Below are positions 6,501-14,968 of a stretch of 55,201 nucleotides of DNA, in pieces. How positions within the stretch are numbered: the stretch's first letter is position 1; each line of letters begins with the position of its first letter. A program made the position numbers and the translations under genes. Source of the DNA: an uncultured Prevotellaceae bacterium (GTDB lineage: Bacteria > Bacteroidota > Bacteroidia > Bacteroidales > Bacteroidaceae); assembly GCA_900318685.1 (NCBI GenBank), contig ONLL01000024.1:1-55201 (forward strand), given 5' to 3'. Below the pieces are notes generated by a model. That model saw nothing but the letters and a program-made list of their open reading frames with translations, had not been told where the DNA came from and did not search any database.

Positions 6501-7343
6501 TTATTTCAAATCGGTGATAGCATAGAAGTCCTGATCGCCGTAATCCAGGTTCTCGCCGCCCATACCCCAGATGAAGGTGTAGTTGTGAGTGGCGGCGGCA
6601 CTGTGGATGCTCCATTCGGGCGAGAGCACTGCCTGCTCGCCACGCATCCAGATGTGGCGCGTCTCCTGCGGCTCGCCCATGAAGTGACAGATGGCCTGAT
6701 CGGCAGGCAGCTCGAAATAGAAGTAAGCCTCCATGCGGCGGCTGTGGGTGTGAGCAGGCATCGTGTTCCACACACTGCCCGTGGCCAGCTCGGTCATTCC
6801 CATCTGCAGCTGACAGGTGGGCAGCACCTGGTTGACCAGCATCTTGTTGATGTTGCGCTCGTTCGACATCTCCAGGCTGCCCATGTGAGCCACTACGGCA
6901 TCCTGCTTGGTCACCTTGCGGCAGGGATAGGATGTGTGGGCAGGAGTGCTGTTGAAATAGAATTTCGCAGGCTGATTCTTATCTTTCGATGAAAGCCGCA
7001 CCTCACGGTTGCCGCTGCCCACATAGAGCGCCTCCTTGAAGTCGAGGTCGAAGCTTTCGTCACCCACGACTACGGTGCCGGGCCCTCCCACATTGTAGAT
7101 GCCCACTTCGCGACGGCTGGTGAAGAAATCGGCACGAAGGGGAGGGATGGCCTCCAGGAGCAAGGCTTCGTCGGCGGGCATTGCTCCTCCCACCACCATA
7201 CGGTCGTACATCGAATACACCAGATTCACTTCGTTGGGAGCGAAGAGCGTCTCTATCAAGAAATCGCGGCGCAGACGGGCTGTGTCGTAGTGCCGGGCGT
7301 CGTCAGGATGTGCCGCGTAGCGAAGTTCGTAATTTGTTCTCAT
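6501..7343 (-). CDS. kduI: 5-dehydro-4-deoxy-D-glucuronate isomerase KduI
   Basis: A protein of 280 residues, the normal KduI length, with recognisable blocks along its length: RYAAHPDDARHYDT, FLIETLFAPNEVNLVYSMYDR, REVGIYNVGGPGTVV, and the cupin metal site around MPAHTHSRRMEAYFYFEL (two His, a Glu) with a later His in SPEWSIHSAAATHNYTFIWGMGGEN. It converts 5-keto-4-deoxyuronate to 2,5-diketo-3-deoxygluconate, the step before KduD. It is the first gene of a kduI-kduD(-priA) unit on the minus strand, transcribed divergently from the Omp28-like gene. A TAnnTTTG box at 7369-7376 fits its promoter. Confidence 0.93.
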   Translation of the reverse strand: MRTNYELRYAAHPDDARHYDTARLRRDFLIETLFAPNEVNLVYSMYDRMVVGGAMPADEALLLEAIPPLRADFFTSRREVGIYNVGGPGTVVVGDESFDLDFKEALYVGSGNREVRLSSKDKNQPAKFYFNSTPAHTSYPCRKVTKQDAVVAHMGSLEMSNERNINKMLVNQVLPTCQLQMGMTELATGSVWNTMPAHTHSRRMEAYFYFELPADQAICHFMGEPQETRHIWMRGEQAVLSPEWSIHSAAATHNYTFIWGMGGENLDYGDQDFYAITDLK

Positions 7344-7368
7344 CGGTCAGTTTTGATTTGTCAAAGTG

Positions 7369-7376
7369 CAAAATTA
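7369..7376 (-). promoter_or_regulatory. -7 box upstream of kduI
   Basis: TAATTTTG on the minus strand, 26 bp before the kduI ATG. The 126-bp gap between kduI and the next gene therefore holds two divergent promoters. Confidence 0.5.
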
Positions 7377-7441
7377 CAAAATTTTTTTTTCAATTGCGAA
7401 CATTTTTTCCACCTTTTAACGGCGGAAAACATTTTTTTTCG

Positions 7442-7449
7442 TAACTTTG
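7442..7449 (+). promoter_or_regulatory. -7 box upstream of the Omp28-like gene
   Basis: TAACTTTG matches TAnnTTTG and lies 20 bp before the ATG at 7470, after a long T/A-rich stretch. It supports the 7470 start rather than the longer open frame, which would begin before the promoter. Confidence 0.6.
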
Positions 7450-7469
7450 CAGGCAAAAATACGACCAAA

Positions 7470-10364
7470 ATGAAACGAAACTTACTTATATTTGCCATTT
7501 TCGCAGCCGCATTGACTGTTCAGGCACAGAAACGGCTGGTGCTCGTCGAGGAGTTCACAAACACAGGTTGCGGCCCCTGCGCATCGTGGTCGCCAGTGCT
7601 CGACTCCGCCCTTTTTTATCGGATGGGTGAGTGCATCGCCATCAAGTATCATTCCAGCTATCCTGACCGTAATGACCCCTTCTACCTCTACGATCAGGAG
7701 ACACAACAGGCAAAGGTGGACTTCTATCATGTCACGGGTGTGCCGGCAACCTTCATTGACGGACAGGAATTGGAGAATCGTTCGTTTGGCAACTTGAATG
7801 CAGCCATCAGCTATTGCCTGATGCAGCCAGTGGCCTACGACCTGAAGATCGAGAAGAGCCTGGCCAATCATCATCTGGAGGTGAAAACCGTACTGACTCC
7901 TCAGGGCAATGTCGCCAACGAGAACCTGCGTCTGTTTGTAGCCGTCATCGAAGAGCATATCGAGGCAGAGAGGCCTTATTCCAACGGTGAGCGAGAGCTG
8001 AACTACACGATGCGCAAGATGCTGACTCCCAGCGCCGGTTATCAGCCAGGCACGGAGCTGACGGCAGGCACTGCCTACGAGTATTCTAGCCAATGGGACA
8101 TTGATTTCCTGGATGATGAAGGTCAGCTCGGCGTGGTCGCTTTCCTGCAGGATATTAGCACCCGCGAAATGATGGTCACGGCCTACAGCGGTCCCAAAGC
8201 CGAAGGCGAGAACTGCCTGACGCTGCTGAATGTCTTCGACACTCCCGACCTGATCTGTGTGCCCGAGTTTCACGGCAAGGCTATTCTGCGCAATGACGGA
8301 GCCAACCCGATAACGAGTGCAACGCTGAACGTGAAGGTTAACGGCAGCGTCGCCCAATATCCCTGGACGGGACACCTCGACTATCTGGACAGAGACACGG
8401 TGTCGTTCGGCGATTTCACCAATTTCCAACTCGCCAAAGAAGGTGTGAATACAGCCGAGGTGTGGTTCTCGGGAGTGAATGGCACAGCAGCAAAAACCGA
8501 CAGCCGTTCCCTGAAGTTCTCCAACTCCGTACAGGCCAACTATGGTGTAAGGCTCAAGATCTATACCGACAAGAAACCCGAGGAGACCACCTGGAAACTA
8601 TACGACTCACAGGGACAAGTGGTGCGTCAGGGAGGACCCTATCAGGAAGCACGTAAGTTCGTCACCGAGGACTTCAACCTGCACAAGGACGACTGCTACC
8701 AGCTGGAGTTCCTCGACGCAGGCGGCGACGGCATCAAGGGCGCTTACGGCAACGGCTACTATCAGCTGTTCGAGCTGGATGCCGAAGGCAAGACCCAGCG
8801 CCTGACTCAGGGAGACTATACCGGCAGCTCGTTCCTGCTGAACTTCAACCTCAAGAATACCCCTGCGCCTGAAAAGCGGCGCCTGGTGCTCTTCGAGGAG
8901 TTTACCAATACCAGCTGCGATCCCTGCGCTGATTTCTCGCCTTCGCTCGACAAGACCATCTATCAGCGTATGGGACAGATGGTGGCTATCACCTATCACT
9001 GGAACTTCCCCTCCAACCAGGATCCCTTCTACCTGAATAATCCCGATGATGTGCTGGCTCGTGCCAACCTCTACGGTATTACGGGCGTGCCCGCTCTCTT
9101 CGTCGACGGCGAGCATGTTGGAGCCTATGGCTACGAGCAATTCTTGAACTACTACGTCGACGGCGCCAGAGAGATTGAGCCCTATGCAGAGCTGTCGGCA
9201 GAAGCCTCGATAGAGCCCTCGGACAATGGCTCTGGCATCCTGAGCCTGAAAGTCAGCGCCTTGCCCACAGCCTACACTTCACTTGATGGCAACCTGCGCC
9301 TCTTCTCTGCTATCGTGGAGGAGCGCGTGGAGTGGGACAAGCCTGCAGCCAACGGCGAGCGCTCGTGGAACTACGTCATGCGTAAACTGCTGCCCAGTGC
9401 CTCTGGCCAGCCACTGGCCACCGATCAGACTCAAGTCACGCCCTCGGTATTCGAATACTCGTGGCCCATCAGCGGATTTGCCAACGACCAGGAGCTGGGC
9501 ATCGTCACCTTCCTTCAGGATATGAACACGAAGAAAATCCTGAACGCCACCTACACTCCGATGCCTACCGGCCAGCCACAAGGGGCGAAGATCCTGAAAG
9601 TGATGAATATGCCCGACCGCATCTGTACACCGCAGTTCACGGCTGACCTGATGGTGAGGAACATCGGTGCCGAGACACTGAAGAGCTGCGTGGTGAACGT
9701 AAGCATCAACGGACAAGTGCAGAGCACTGTCTGGAATGGACAATTAGAGCCGCTGGCCATCGACACGCTGCGCATACCCGAATTCAGCAGCTTCACCCTG
9801 TCAGACGACAAGACCAACGATGTGGAAATCTGGCTCTCCAACCTGAATGACAATACTGAGGCAGAGAGCGCACACCGGTCCTTGCTGATGACTAACGCAT
9901 ACAAGGCACAGAACGCCGTACGCCTCACCTTGATGACCGACCAGAAGCCCGAGGAGACATCATGGGTGCTGCTCAACTCGGCTGGTGACGTCGTGTGTCA
10001 GGGCGGCCCCTATCAGGAGGCACGCAAGAAGATCGTCGTCGACCTTCCGCTGGATGTAGACGACTGCTACATGCTGGAGATAGAGGACACTGGCGGCGAC
10101 GGCATCACGGGTGACTATGGACGCGGATACTACATGCTGCATGAGGTCGATGCCAACGGGAAGACCCGACTCCTGGTGCAGGACACATTCAGCGATGCAC
10201 TGCACGACGTGTTCTTCAGCCTGCAGAATGCTATGCCCTCAGCCATTCAGCACACAGAAAGCGACAAGGAAGCAGCCGGCAGATCCTACGACCTGAGCGG
10301 ACGTCCTGCCCATAGCGGTTCACACATTATTATAAATAAGGGAAATATCATCATTAACAAATAA
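7470..10364 (+). CDS. Secreted duplicated Omp28-like thioredoxin-fold protein with C-terminal sorting-like tail
   Basis: 964 residues from the ATG at 7470, starting with a signal peptide (MKRNLLIFAIFAAALTVQAQ). The body is a tandem duplication: each half begins with an Omp28-like thioredoxin domain (KRLVLVEEFTNTGCGPCASW; RRLVLFEEFTNTSCDPCADF) and keeps a CxxC pair (residues 34-37 and 483-486) and a later GVPA-F-DG strand. Each continues into a beta-rich region ending in a shared block (PEETTWKLYDSQGQVVRQGG; PEETSWVLLNSAGDVVCQGG; both followed by PYQEARK and GGDGI-G-YG-GYY). The last residues (YDLSGRPAHSGSHIIINKG) look like a C-terminal secretion/sorting tail. CxxC suggests thiol chemistry outside the cytoplasm, but Omp28-family function is poorly known. 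Two more tailed proteins follow within 20 bp each. Confidence 0.75.
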   Translation: MKRNLLIFAIFAAALTVQAQKRLVLVEEFTNTGCGPCASWSPVLDSALFYRMGECIAIKYHSSYPDRNDPFYLYDQETQQAKVDFYHVTGVPATFIDGQELENRSFGNLNAAISYCLMQPVAYDLKIEKSLANHHLEVKTVLTPQGNVANENLRLFVAVIEEHIEAERPYSNGERELNYTMRKMLTPSAGYQPGTELTAGTAYEYSSQWDIDFLDDEGQLGVVAFLQDISTREMMVTAYSGPKAEGENCLTLLNVFDTPDLICVPEFHGKAILRNDGANPITSATLNVKVNGSVAQYPWTGHLDYLDRDTVSFGDFTNFQLAKEGVNTAEVWFSGVNGTAAKTDSRSLKFSNSVQANYGVRLKIYTDKKPEETTWKLYDSQGQVVRQGGPYQEARKFVTEDFNLHKDDCYQLEFLDAGGDGIKGAYGNGYYQLFELDAEGKTQRLTQGDYTGSSFLLNFNLKNTPAPEKRRLVLFEEFTNTSCDPCADFSPSLDKTIYQRMGQMVAITYHWNFPSNQDPFYLNNPDDVLARANLYGITGVPALFVDGEHVGAYGYEQFLNYYVDGAREIEPYAELSAEASIEPSDNGSGILSLKVSALPTAYTSLDGNLRLFSAIVEERVEWDKPAANGERSWNYVMRKLLPSASGQPLATDQTQVTPSVFEYSWPISGFANDQELGIVTFLQDMNTKKILNATYTPMPTGQPQGAKILKVMNMPDRICTPQFTADLMVRNIGAETLKSCVVNVSINGQVQSTVWNGQLEPLAIDTLRIPEFSSFTLSDDKTNDVEIWLSNLNDNTEAESAHRSLLMTNAYKAQNAVRLTLMTDQKPEETSWVLLNSAGDVVCQGGPYQEARKKIVVDLPLDVDDCYMLEIEDTGGDGITGDYGRGYYMLHEVDANGKTRLLVQDTFSDALHDVFFSLQNAMPSAIQHTESDKEAAGRSYDLSGRPAHSGSHIIINKGNIIINK

Positions 10365-10374
10365 CAACAGCAAT

Positions 10375-12015
10375 ATGAAGAAACTTTACTCTTTACTATT
10401 CCTGGCATTAGCCAGTATCTCTCCTGCACTGGCTCAGTGGAATACCAACGCAACCCCAGTGTGCATCTTCAGCACGACCTATGTCGATGAGAATGGGGAG
10501 ACAAAGACTGGTGGCGACTACTACGCCACAAACGTTATGGCCGCACGAACGCCCGACAAGAAGACCTGGCTGGCGTGGAAGACGTGGGGACGTAAGAATG
10601 TCAATGACCAGAGCGTAACAGCTGTGCGCACCTATCTGCAACTGCTCGACCGCGACGGAGTGCCACAGTTTGAGAAACCCATCATGGTCAACGATCACAT
10701 GACCCCCACCTGGTGGTCGACCTATTCACTCTGCGTGGCTCCTGATGGTAGTGCCATCGTCACTGTGGCCGACAGCCGCACTGAGGAAGCTACCTGGGTG
10801 GAAATGGGCAACAGCGCTTTTACGTTCACACCAGCCATCTACAAAGTCGACCAGGAAGGCAACTTCCTCTGGGGACTCGATGGTGTGGAGTTTACTGATT
10901 TCACCAAATCACCCTTCACCAGTGCCTATGTAGTGGGCGAAGACACCTACTTCCTTTTCAACTATGCCGATGATGACGACGGAGATCATTCTGCCGACGG
11001 TATGTACATGATGCGCATCGACAACGATGGCACTAAGGCATGGGACAAGCCGCGTCTCATGGCTCCTGGGCTGACAACGAAGGGACAGATAGTACCCTCC
11101 ACCGACGGTGAATTCCTGTACTTCGACGACACACCCGACGGCGCTCGTGTACATCGCTTCGACCGCGAACTCAATGAGGTGTGGGGCGAGCCTGTGATCT
11201 ACGACGAATACTCGTATGGCGGCTATGAGCTGAATCACTACAAGCTGCTGCCCGACGGGCAGGGCGGAGCCTGCGTGGCTTTCCTACGTCCCATGGGAGA
11301 CTTTGCCCACAATGTCCGTGCACAGCACATCAACGGCGACGGATCGCTGGGCTTTGGTCTGACGGCCCTTGACTGCTATGCCGCTGAAATGTACGACCAC
11401 AACTATCCCAACATTGCCGTGAACACCGAGACACAGGAGATACTGGTGCAGTTTGCTTCAGACCTCGGGGCAACGGGTTGCGTGATGCACCAGAAGTTCA
11501 CCTTCGACGGCGACTACGCCTATGAGCTGCCGGCCATGCAGATTGCCAGCAAGAATGCTGCCACCAGCAACGGCTATATGTTTGGCTTGACAGGCGTCGG
11601 CTCGCTGCCCGGTGGCGACTGGATATCCGTCTATCGCGACCTTGCTGCCTTTAACAGGGAGTCGATCGTCATACGTCGCTACGACAAGGACGGCAACCGT
11701 GTATGGTCAAAGACCATCGGACGCGACCTGGGTGTGGAACATCTCAGGTTTATAGTTGAGCCCGAAGCAATCTATCTCTTCTATCGTGAGTCACGCGAGA
11801 ACAAGAATCCTGGCATCAATATCTTCCGCATTGGTGCTGACGGCACCTACGACGTGACATATCCTGAGGAGGACGCCATTCACGGTATAACCGACGCCAA
11901 CCCTAGCGAGAAGCAATATTTCTCAATCGACGGAAAGAGATACTCACAGCCCCAGAAAGGCCTGAACATCGTGCGCCAGAGTGATGGCACTATGAAGAAA
12001 CAACTTATTTATTAA
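10375..12015 (+). CDS. Secreted propeller-like protein of unknown function with sorting-like tail
   Basis: 546 residues, with a signal peptide (MKKLYSLLFLALASISPALAQ). The body has repeated blade-like units with Asp/Gly-rich turns (LDRDGVPQFEKPIMV, KVDQEGNFLWGLDG, RIDNDGTKAWDKPRL, RRYDKDGNRVWSKTI), in the style of beta-propeller surface proteins. No enzyme motif is recognised. The end, YFSIDGKRYSQPQKGLNIV..., is the Prevotella-type tail also seen in the next gene. It starts 10 bp after the Omp28-like gene and ends 18 bp before the next, so the three are co-transcribed. Likely an exported or surface protein; the function is unknown. Confidence 0.7.
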   Translation: MKKLYSLLFLALASISPALAQWNTNATPVCIFSTTYVDENGETKTGGDYYATNVMAARTPDKKTWLAWKTWGRKNVNDQSVTAVRTYLQLLDRDGVPQFEKPIMVNDHMTPTWWSTYSLCVAPDGSAIVTVADSRTEEATWVEMGNSAFTFTPAIYKVDQEGNFLWGLDGVEFTDFTKSPFTSAYVVGEDTYFLFNYADDDDGDHSADGMYMMRIDNDGTKAWDKPRLMAPGLTTKGQIVPSTDGEFLYFDDTPDGARVHRFDRELNEVWGEPVIYDEYSYGGYELNHYKLLPDGQGGACVAFLRPMGDFAHNVRAQHINGDGSLGFGLTALDCYAAEMYDHNYPNIAVNTETQEILVQFASDLGATGCVMHQKFTFDGDYAYELPAMQIASKNAATSNGYMFGLTGVGSLPGGDWISVYRDLAAFNRESIVIRRYDKDGNRVWSKTIGRDLGVEHLRFIVEPEAIYLFYRESRENKNPGINIFRIGADGTYDVTYPEEDAIHGITDANPSEKQYFSIDGKRYSQPQKGLNIVRQSDGTMKKQLIY

Positions 12016-12033
12016 CTTAATAATTAACAGCTT

Positions 12034-14781
12034 ATGAAAAAGATTTATTCTCTTATTGCAACGGCACTTCTGGGAGTAGCAACGACGGCTCAGGCCCAGA
12101 TGTTTGCCTGGGAGGTGCAGGCCACCAAGGCTGACTACACCGACATCACAGGTGGTACTGTGCTCGACCTGCAGGGAACTGTAGGCGAAGATTTCGCGAA
12201 CTTGCTGATCGACAGCAACGGCGAACTGTACTTCAACGTTGCCGAAGACGCCAAGGCATTCCCCATCGGCTTTGACTTCAACTACAACAGCAAGACAATG
12301 AAGTATTTCCTCATCGGAACGGATGGTGAGATCCTGCTGAGCGACGTGGAGACCGTCACTACCGATATCCACAAGCATGGTGGTGCTAACCTGTTCACGA
12401 ACGACAACTACGAGAACTTCTTTGGCTTCTCCATGCGTAATGGTTTCTATGGCTATGAAGATACGGAGATCAGCTACAAGCTGGAGGGTGAAGCCGGCAA
12501 CCGGGTGCTCATCATTCAGTACAAGAATGTCGCTGTGCCTACAGCATCCTGGAATGCAGACCAAAAGGATGTGGCCAAGGCCCAGTTGCAGTATCGCCTC
12601 TACGAGAAGAGTGGCAACATCTCCATCCAGGTCAGCGGTTTCAAGCCTTTCGACGGTGCTGATGTAGGTTCTTCGAACTTCACTCGTCTGGGTCTGGTAG
12701 GCGACAAGGGTGACCGTCAGCTGGTCAACAGCTTTGATGGCTCAGAGACTACCACTGGAACCAACAGCATCAAGTACTTCACCGGTGAGGGACAGTATCC
12801 TGAGGATGGCACAACATATACCTTCCTCGCTCCCGAGGATTGCTTGACGCCAGAGGGAACGCTGAGCAACCTGCAGCTCACCTCGACAAGTACGCAGATC
12901 AGCGGCTCGTTCAAGCCCAGTGATGCCGACCACTATCTGGTGCTGGCCAAAAGCTCTGATGATGCCGCGGTTGTACAGCCTTACGACAAGACGAAGTATG
13001 CCGTGGGTGACGAAGTTGGTGGTGCCAAGGTCATTGCTGTCGTATCTATCTACGATGAACAGTTCAACTATAACGACAGCCCCACCTTCAGCAGTCCTAA
13101 CAATATGGAGCCAAGTACGGAGTACATGGTCTACCTGTATCCCTTCAATTCTATTGGCGCCAATGGTCCTCTCTATGGTAAGGTGACCACGGCTACCATC
13201 AAGACCAAGCCTGCTGCTCCGGCTGAGCTGAAAGTGGCTGCTGTCGAGAAGAACAGCATCACGCTGAGCGTCGTTGCCGCCGGTGAGACGCCCGTCCTCA
13301 TTGCCATGAGTGACAGGATGGCACTTAACCACATCGGACAGGCACTTGGTAATGGATATTTTGGTGAGCCTACTGGCAGCTATAATGTCGGTGATGTGAT
13401 TGACTACGAATATACTGAATATGTTGACTTCGAGCCTGCAGGAACATTCAAGGGTCAGAACACGGTCGTCTATGTGGGCGGCAGCAGCGATGCTATTGAA
13501 ATTACCGGATTGGAAGCCGGCAAGGATTACTACTTCCGTGCTTGGAGCAGCGACGGAGAGGGTGCCTACTCATCTGTTTATCTGGATCTGTGCACCATCA
13601 CCACTTCTGAGTTGCCTTGGGTCTTCGTGCCTGATATGGCCGGATCTTTCGACCCTGTAGGATGGACCTTCGATGGCAAGTATACCTGGACGAACAATGA
13701 GCGCGCTGAGCCTCCTTATTTTGCCAATCAGATTTCCTTCACGTCTACCGATGATCTGAAAGAAGCCTGGATGGAATCGCCTGCCATCGAACTGGGTAAG
13801 GGCACCAATAAGCTGAAGATTGACATCATGCCAACTCTGTACACCTTCCGCACGTTCGCCTCACCATCCTATGAGATGCAGGAGGGTGAAGAGATTGCCG
13901 TGCAGCTGACCACCGACGGTGAGCAGTATGTCAACATCCTGACGCTCAACAAGGACAACATGCCCGCTCAGGAAGCTGATGAAGAGATGGAATTGGAAGC
14001 TGGCAACTACTACAAGAACGGCGAGTACACCAGCTTTGACGTTGACTTCAGCGAATTTGCCGGCGAGACCGTACATCTGCGCCTCTATGTCAAGCGCTAT
14101 ACCAATGGCGGTGCACAGTTTGCCAACCTCTCGCTGAGCAACAACGGAGGCGGCGAGGCTACAGAAGCTACTGTCACCTATGCCCTCCAGGTGGGCGAGA
14201 CACATCCTTCAGGCGATGTCGTTGAGGTGAAGAATGCTGATGAGGTTGTCGCAAGCCTTATCTTTGGTGAGGCTGGTGAGCAGGTGGAAGGCTCGAATGC
14301 CTATGCCGACTTCAAGGCAGCCAAGGCCGATGGTCACATTGAGGGATTCGAGGCCTTCACTGAGGGCAACGGCGAGAATGGCAACAAGGCTGGCGGCACG
14401 TTCTACACCATCGTTCCTGCCTATGACGGCACCGTGACCATTGGTGTTGTGCTCAACAGCGGCAAGGCATTCTACGTCCTCGAGGACGGCACCGCACTGC
14501 CCGACTTTGACGGTATCAAGGTTGAGGAGAAGTACTATGGCACCTATACCTTCGATGTCAAGGCTAATAGCAGCTATAAGTTCTACTGCGCTGGCTCGAA
14601 GCTCGGCTTCTATGGCTTCAACTATACCTATACTGCTGATGGCACTACTGTAGGCATCAACGAGATCGGTACTCTCTCACAGCCTGCTGTAGAGGGCATC
14701 TTCACTCTCTCTGGACAGCGTCTCGACAAGCCTCAGAAGGGTCTGAACATCATCAACGGACGTAAGGTGATGGTGAAGTAA
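12034..14781 (+). CDS. Secreted multidomain protein with fibronectin type III-like region and sorting-like tail
   Basis: 915 residues, signal peptide MKKIYSLIATALLGVATTAQAQ. Visible parts in order: an N-terminal beta-sandwich-like region (to about residue 270), fibronectin type III-like strands (KPAAPAELKVAAVEKNSITLSVVAAGE and GLEAGKDYYFRAWSSDGEGAYS), a jelly-roll 'cleaved adhesin/MAM-like' region (WMESPAIELGKGTNKLKIDI ... GETVHLRLYVKRY), another beta domain, and the tail GIFTLSGQRLDKPQKGLNII. No catalytic motif. It probably binds a surface or glycan, but nothing in the neighbourhood names the ligand. It ends the three-gene exported unit and is followed by a strong terminator. Confidence 0.65.
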   Translation: MKKIYSLIATALLGVATTAQAQMFAWEVQATKADYTDITGGTVLDLQGTVGEDFANLLIDSNGELYFNVAEDAKAFPIGFDFNYNSKTMKYFLIGTDGEILLSDVETVTTDIHKHGGANLFTNDNYENFFGFSMRNGFYGYEDTEISYKLEGEAGNRVLIIQYKNVAVPTASWNADQKDVAKAQLQYRLYEKSGNISIQVSGFKPFDGADVGSSNFTRLGLVGDKGDRQLVNSFDGSETTTGTNSIKYFTGEGQYPEDGTTYTFLAPEDCLTPEGTLSNLQLTSTSTQISGSFKPSDADHYLVLAKSSDDAAVVQPYDKTKYAVGDEVGGAKVIAVVSIYDEQFNYNDSPTFSSPNNMEPSTEYMVYLYPFNSIGANGPLYGKVTTATIKTKPAAPAELKVAAVEKNSITLSVVAAGETPVLIAMSDRMALNHIGQALGNGYFGEPTGSYNVGDVIDYEYTEYVDFEPAGTFKGQNTVVYVGGSSDAIEITGLEAGKDYYFRAWSSDGEGAYSSVYLDLCTITTSELPWVFVPDMAGSFDPVGWTFDGKYTWTNNERAEPPYFANQISFTSTDDLKEAWMESPAIELGKGTNKLKIDIMPTLYTFRTFASPSYEMQEGEEIAVQLTTDGEQYVNILTLNKDNMPAQEADEEMELEAGNYYKNGEYTSFDVDFSEFAGETVHLRLYVKRYTNGGAQFANLSLSNNGGGEATEATVTYALQVGETHPSGDVVEVKNADEVVASLIFGEAGEQVEGSNAYADFKAAKADGHIEGFEAFTEGNGENGNKAGGTFYTIVPAYDGTVTIGVVLNSGKAFYVLEDGTALPDFDGIKVEEKYYGTYTFDVKANSSYKFYCAGSKLGFYGFNYTYTADGTTVGINEIGTLSQPAVEGIFTLSGQRLDKPQKGLNIINGRKVMVK

Positions 14782-14830
14782 ATCATCCCAGCCAAACTGC
14801 ACACATCACCCTTGGTTTGTGCAGCAAATT

Positions 14831-14874
14831 CTTGCGCAGATTGCACGTTTTGTGCAGTTCTGCGCAAGTTTTTT
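14831..14874 (+). terminator. Rho-independent terminator after the secreted-protein operon
   Basis: CTTGCGCAGA pairs perfectly with TCTGCGCAAG, with an inner GCAC/GTGC pairing and a TTTT loop, followed by TTTTTT. It ends the operon begun at 7470. Confidence 0.9.
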
Positions 14875-14928
14875 GTTAATAATCTTTAAGTGCAGGCACA
14901 CAATTGCTAATCTTTGAAACTATCTGCT

Positions 14929-14936
14929 TACCTTTG
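14929..14936 (+). promoter_or_regulatory. -7 box upstream of the FadL-type gene
   Basis: TACCTTTG, 32 bp before the ATG at 14969. No convincing -33 TTTG is at the right distance. Confidence 0.5.
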
Positions 14937-14968
14937 CATCCGTTTTTTTCAAGAATTGTTTAAAGGAT

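Noticed and set aside
7290-7470. Longer N-terminus of the Omp28-like protein
   Set aside because: It would start upstream of the promoter box at 7442 and would hide the signal peptide at 7470.
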